This document shows, in pieces, positions 59,837 through 64,000 of a DNA stretch of 64,000 nucleotides. Positions within the stretch are counted from its first letter, which is position 1. The number at the start of each line of letters is the position of its first letter. The position numbers were made by a program, and so were the translations under genes. The notes under the pieces are model-generated. The model was given only the letters and a program-made list of their open reading frames with translations, made no database searches and had not been told where the DNA came from. The DNA comes from Scolanthus callimorphus (lineage: Eukaryota > Cnidaria > Anthozoa > Actiniaria > Edwardsiidae), in NCBI GenBank assembly GCA_033964015.1, contig CM066920.1:1302001-1366000 (forward strand). The letters are read 5' to 3'.

Positions 59837-60193
59837 GGGGGGGGACTCCCATTATTATTATTTTTTTGGGGGGAGGGGGGGGGGGTGCTCGGGTGCCCTA
59901 AAAGGTACCTAAAATGGCATCGCTCAGTTTATTTTGACCCCTAAAGGATACCAACAAGGCGTATTTTCCCTCGAAATTTTCTCTCATATTTTTTTACGTG
60001 GGAAAATACGTCTCAAATTCAGGCTACCAATAACTGTGTTTTATTTGATTTGCTAGAACGGACCTCTAACACCTATCTGGGAAAAATTGCAAGTTTTCGA
60101 ATTTTACCCCCTAAAAGGTACCAGAGGCCTGATTTTAAACCCTAAAAGATACGATGAGCACCCCCGCCCCCAAAATAGAGTCCCCCCCCCCCC
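59837..60193. mobile_element. MITE with GGGGGGACTCCC-type ends and 'taaaaggtacc' interior
   Basis: The left end ggggggggactccca and right end agagtcccccccccccc are inverted. Inside are repeated ccctaaaaggtacc/gatacc phrases in both orientations. Fragments of the same family are scattered through the window. Confidence 0.75.
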
Positions 60194-60994
60194 AGGATAA
60201 ACTACAAATAAGAGATAGAATAATATAAACATCTGAAGGCATCCAGATTTTATTTTTACGTAATCACCCCCAAATCGCGCTTTGATTGGTCGAGCAACAT
60301 GGGCTATTGACTAAAAAATCCAGGATTTTCAAGGACGTTTCCAGGACTATTTCGAACATTTTCTAGGAGGTTTTCCTTTCAATCAACCATTTAAATAGCA
60401 AGAAAATATGCACGTGGCGTGAGTAGTGGCTATGTTCATGTATAACAAAACAAAACTAGAATGCTCATGATTTGCTGCCAACATCACATATCCACCGATT
60501 TAATACCCAAGGTTCTTTTTGTGTGATCCATTTCTATGACTTTCTCTTTCCAGTGTTATATTTTATAGGTGTCATTTCCTGCCAGGTGGATTAATTAAGT
60601 AATGATTAATTAATGGTTAAGGATTGCATTATAAATTTATGACCTAATTTTTCGACTCATTCTCTGTTCTTTTAAGTGATTCCAGGAGAATAATAAAAAT
60701 TCCAGGACTTTCCAGCCCTGGAATTCAAATTTTCAAATTCAAGCATTTTCCAGGACCTGAACAAACTCTGAATAATTGTTAAATATTAGTTTTGATGTAA
60801 GCTCAAACTTTGAATACTGTTTCCCAACAAGATTTCAAAAGCTCATTGTTGCAATCTGTTTCCATCCGCTCTGGGAATGCCGATGCTAGTATTTTGGCTA
60901 TCCATCAGTTATTTGGATGTTTTTTACATCACCAAAAGACATGTGCTAAAATCATGACACTGCTCAATTGTGATGAGCCTGGGAGAGCCCTCAA

Positions 60995-61150
60995 CAGGGC
61001 GTAGAGGAGGGGGGTCCTGGGGTGCCTATGACCCCCCTTCCTTTAGAAAAAATAAAGTAAACATCAAAAAAGAAATAGCAAAGCTGGTAAGGGCTACCAT
61101 ACATTTGGGCAGATGTGAACCCCCTCTCTCAAATACTGGCTACGCCCCTG
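60995..61150. mobile_element. MITE with CAGGGGCGTAGCC-type ends
   Basis: cagggcgtagaggagggggg at the left and ggctacgcccctg at the right are imperfect inverses. The interior has a G-rich and a C-rich border. Confidence 0.55.
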
Positions 61151-61223
61151 CTCAACTCTATCAGCACGATTAACTTGAATATGTCTAAAAGTGTTCTCTA
61201 TTTCACTTCAGATTTTAGACTAT

Positions 61224-63748
61224 CTACACACACTCAATTCCTCCATTGTCTTTCCTGAATGACTTCAGCAAAGTCGCAACCTGATCACAGCCTGGAGTTG
61301 TGTTCAGTGTCTCACTGAATCTTGCAAGGCTCAGGTCTGGCATTTTCTCAGTAATGGTTCTTAGGAGTTGTGTCGCCTTATTGCGCTGAATCTGCTGCAC
61401 CTCATCAGCTGTCAATTCAGGCATCAGCCTTGTTGCTATGGTCACACAATGGTCTCCAGGGATCTTATCGCAGATGTGTTTTGTCATATTTTGTGGCAAA
61501 CTTGCCATGAGCATGTGATCTATAGATTAAGGAGAAATAGTCTAAGATCAACAGCCTGTATGCGTCCGGAGACATTTAATACTTACAATTATTAGAATGA
61601 AAATTGCTAATAAAAATATCAGAATAAATTTTTTGCCAAATTTATAAGAGTAGACACATCAGTGTGCTTCCCTCCATTTGACTCTCTTTTCACTACATGT
61701 CAAAATACTGAACTCACCATCTGCTTGATGAGGACTGGTTTCAACATGTGGCTCTGACACTCCTTCGGTCTCTGACACTCTTTCCATTACATTGCATGAA
61801 GCTTTTTCTTTCCCTGTGAAAGAACTCTAGAAAGAGAAGTATAAAATAAGACTACAGCATCACCTTGTGAGCATCACTATTGTCATTCCCTGGTTATGAG
61901 CATTATGAGATCTAATATAAGAATATTGCATGAACTATAGAAAGGATGTGAGCATATTATTTGTGCAATATAAACATGTTACAGCTCTATCACTCTTTTA
62001 CCTGTAAAGTGTAGAGAAAAAGTGGAATCTCTGCCACACAAACATTATCATCAGTTGTGATGGCAAACACACACTGCAAGTCTCCCTTGGTTTTGTTGAC
62101 ATTTAGAAAGACTGCCTCAAACTTTGGAATGTGCTTGAGAGAGTTGAACCATGACTGCTCCTATAAGCAAAAACAGCATTTAAATATATGATCACATTCT
62201 GATGGCTCATTCAAGATTTCCTAAGAACCACAAAGGAATAAAATAAACAAAAATTAAATGACCAAATGAACTAGGCACAATAACAATGAGCAGAATATTG
62301 TAAATACATATGACATAGTGTAATGGTTGAACCCTGTAATAGCTTTCTTTTAGCTCACTCATATACTTGATGTAAAAGTGATTTTATTGTCTCACAACAC
62401 ATGGTCCCACTGCTGGAGTATAAGCCCTTACCGATGGAATGATGCCTCCCTTAAGTGACCATCCTTCACTAACACATCCCTTCATCGTAATGTGTGCAAG
62501 ACTTGTTGGGTCTGTGTCTAGGACACACAACTTTAAGGAGCTGACCATGCGGTGTCCAAGGTTTTTTTCAACCTTTTCCAGTCTCTAGAATCAATAAGCA
62601 TTTAATAAAAATATTTCAGTATTTGAAGGAGAACTACTGTAATAGGCATAGCTAATCATTCAATATGAATTTCTTATTCAGTGCGATTATACCATATAAG
62701 AGACAACAAAATTGTTGATCCTAAAAGCTGTAATGGCTTCACTCACTTTATCTGTTACTTACAGTACAAATAATATGCATCTTTTTGTCAAGCTACTGGC
62801 ATGTTATATAGAGGATATTACACAGTGGCGCAAAGATATGAGTTTTATTTTCGAGTGGCAAGAACAATATTTTGCTGAGAATGAGCGCAGCGAATGAGCA
62901 AAATATTGTTTTTGACACAAAAAAAATAAAACTCATATCTCCAAGCCACCATGTAATTTCCTTCCTATAGAAACCAGGAAAAATTATTCCAAATTGATTT
63001 CCAAGCACTTTTGTTTTGACTGACATCCTCACTAGTGAGGATATTGAAAATAATATGTCACTCAGGTCCAGGAGGTAGCTTCATATGAGATCTAAGAGTG
63101 GTGTATTTCCCAGTAAAACACTCGTGTCCATATAATAAAATTACATAACTCTAAATACCAAACACATGCTTCTGAATATCAATGAAAATTCTTCTAAAGT
63201 TACCGCTAACGATGTCTCACAGTCGTCAAGGAGGTACACATTCACATGCACAGGTTCCCCTGGGAAGGGTGTGCCTGCAAATGCTGTACACTGCATCCTC
63301 TTCTTTGCATTCTTGGGATCCCCTCTTGTACCAATAACAATGTATGTCTGACCAAGCTCAGTGACATCAAACTTTAATGCAGTGTCCTCAACGGTTATTG
63401 GCAGCATATCATCAACCCAGTCAGTGGTAATGTCATTAAATGACAGAACACGCAGGGACCAGGAGGACTGCATGTCCTTCATATAGGCACAATGAGGAAA
63501 CTCAACAGTCAAAGGCTTCTGTAATTTGGCCCCTCGTGGGTAAATATTTATGGCAGCACTTAGAAGGACTTCATTGTCATTCAGTGTTGGATAAGTTATA
63601 TCTTTTTGCCACACTGCTGGAGCTCTTATGCTTTCATAAATAGCATTGTCTGGGCATGGACTGCCATAATATTCTGGAAGGTGGAGTTTTATGCCAGATT
63701 GAGGAAACCAAATCATCTTTCCTCTGTTTCTGATCACTGGTGCTGTTC
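61224..63748 (-). CDS. ZU5-UPA-death-fold protein (UNC5/PIDD-like), 3' five exons
   Basis: Exons join in phase on the minus strand: 63204-63748, 62432-62584, 62002-62160, 61718-61826, 61224-61519 (stop at 61224-61226). The first begins after a splice acceptor, so upstream exons lie beyond 64000. Exon one encodes a ZU5 domain (IKLHLPEYYGSPCPDN, NEVLLSAAINIYPRGAKL, PLTVEFPHCAYM, YIVIGTRG, AKKRMQC). It then enters a UPA domain (PVHVNVYLLDDCE) that continues through exons two and three. Exon four is a hydrophilic linker. Exon five is a helical death-fold domain of about 90 residues (LPQNMTKHICDKIP, LMPELTADEVQQIQ, LARFSETLNTTPG), CARD- or death-domain-like; I cannot decide which. ZU5-UPA-death modules occur in UNC5 netrin receptors, PIDD and ankyrins and act in adhesion or apoptosis signalling. 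No transmembrane segment is in this part. Confidence 0.85.
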
Positions 63749-64000
63749 CTGTGGATAAGATATACTTATGTAGTAAGAAATGAAAATCAGTGAGAGATTT
63801 TTGACAGCAGGAAGAAGGTGCACAAATGGATTGCAACATAGAGGAAAAGGGAATAGCCACAAATATAATGACAGACAAACACAAAGCACACAGTCTGAGA
63901 CAAAAACACAGACAGACAGATCAACACAGTCTGAGACAAAAATGCAGACAGACAGATCAACACACAGACCAAAAACAACAGAGAGACAGACACATAGACT
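63749..64000. other. Intron with 'acagacagacagatcaacac' short tandem repeats
   Basis: Upstream of the ZU5 acceptor, agacaaaaacacagacagac and related 33-bp phrases repeat (63898-63990). The Cys/Leu/Ser-rich minus frame over it is a repeat artefact. Confidence 0.6.

Larger units (their letters stand above)
58408..61223. other. Intergenic region between the two death-fold genes
   Basis: Should hold the TNFR promoter next to 58407 and the 3' end of the ZU5 gene next to 61224. Otherwise only MITE-type repeats (59837, 60995) and AT-rich DNA. No gene supported. Confidence 0.5.

Noticed and set aside
63787..63993. Minus-strand frame rich in Cys, Leu and Ser
   Set aside because: Translation of the acagacagacag-type short tandem repeat in an intron.

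Overview
The window is animal nuclear DNA, most likely from an anthozoan cnidarian such as a stony coral. Genes have many short exons with GT-AG introns. Intergenic and intronic space is filled with inverted-repeat MITEs, tandem satellites and one CR1/L2-type retrotransposon. The gene repertoire (seven-CUB receptor, TNF-receptor-like death receptor, ZU5-UPA-death-fold protein, Sprouty-like protein) is metazoan. The species assignment is inference; only the eukaryotic and metazoan character is read from the sequence. All multi-exon models were assembled by eye from splice sites, reading phase and domain continuity, without transcript data.

Layout. 1-2160: two satellite blocks (about 50 bp and about 85 bp units). 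2388-3913 (-): first three exons of an EF-hand protein that runs off the left edge. 5164-14489 (+): a type I membrane protein with seven CUB domains, one transmembrane helix and a cytoplasmic tail with two PPxY motifs. One intron carries a 36-bp minisatellite, and the third CUB exon has a one-base frame break. 14618-15447 and 35451-40515: two arrays of a 462-bp satellite whose unit contains a 111-bp terminal-inverted-repeat element; four units of the large array lack it, leaving differing junctions. 18044-25439 (-): a complete ten-exon gene (811 codons) joining a staphylococcal-nuclease-like domain to a SET methyltransferase domain. 29636-31484 (-) and 32033-33076 (+): N- and C-terminal halves of one DDE-transposase-like protein family, lying head to head on opposite strands. 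44024-46090 (+): a Sprouty-like protein with a 58-residue internal repeat. 48200-51685 (+): an intact APE-RT ORF of a CR1/L2-like retrotransposon with a 2A-like motif behind a signal-like N-terminus. 55428-58407 (-): a TNF-receptor-superfamily death receptor with a frame break at a C-run. 61224-63748 (-): the 3' five exons of a ZU5-UPA-death-fold protein (UNC5/PIDD-like).

Functional reading. The last two genes lie on the same strand, are 2.8 kb apart and both end in a death-fold domain, so they may form a small death-signalling neighbourhood. The CUB receptor and the Sprouty-like protein are both candidates for membrane-proximal signalling. The SNase-SET gene has transposon-like or chromatin-associated features and is the most unusual gene here.
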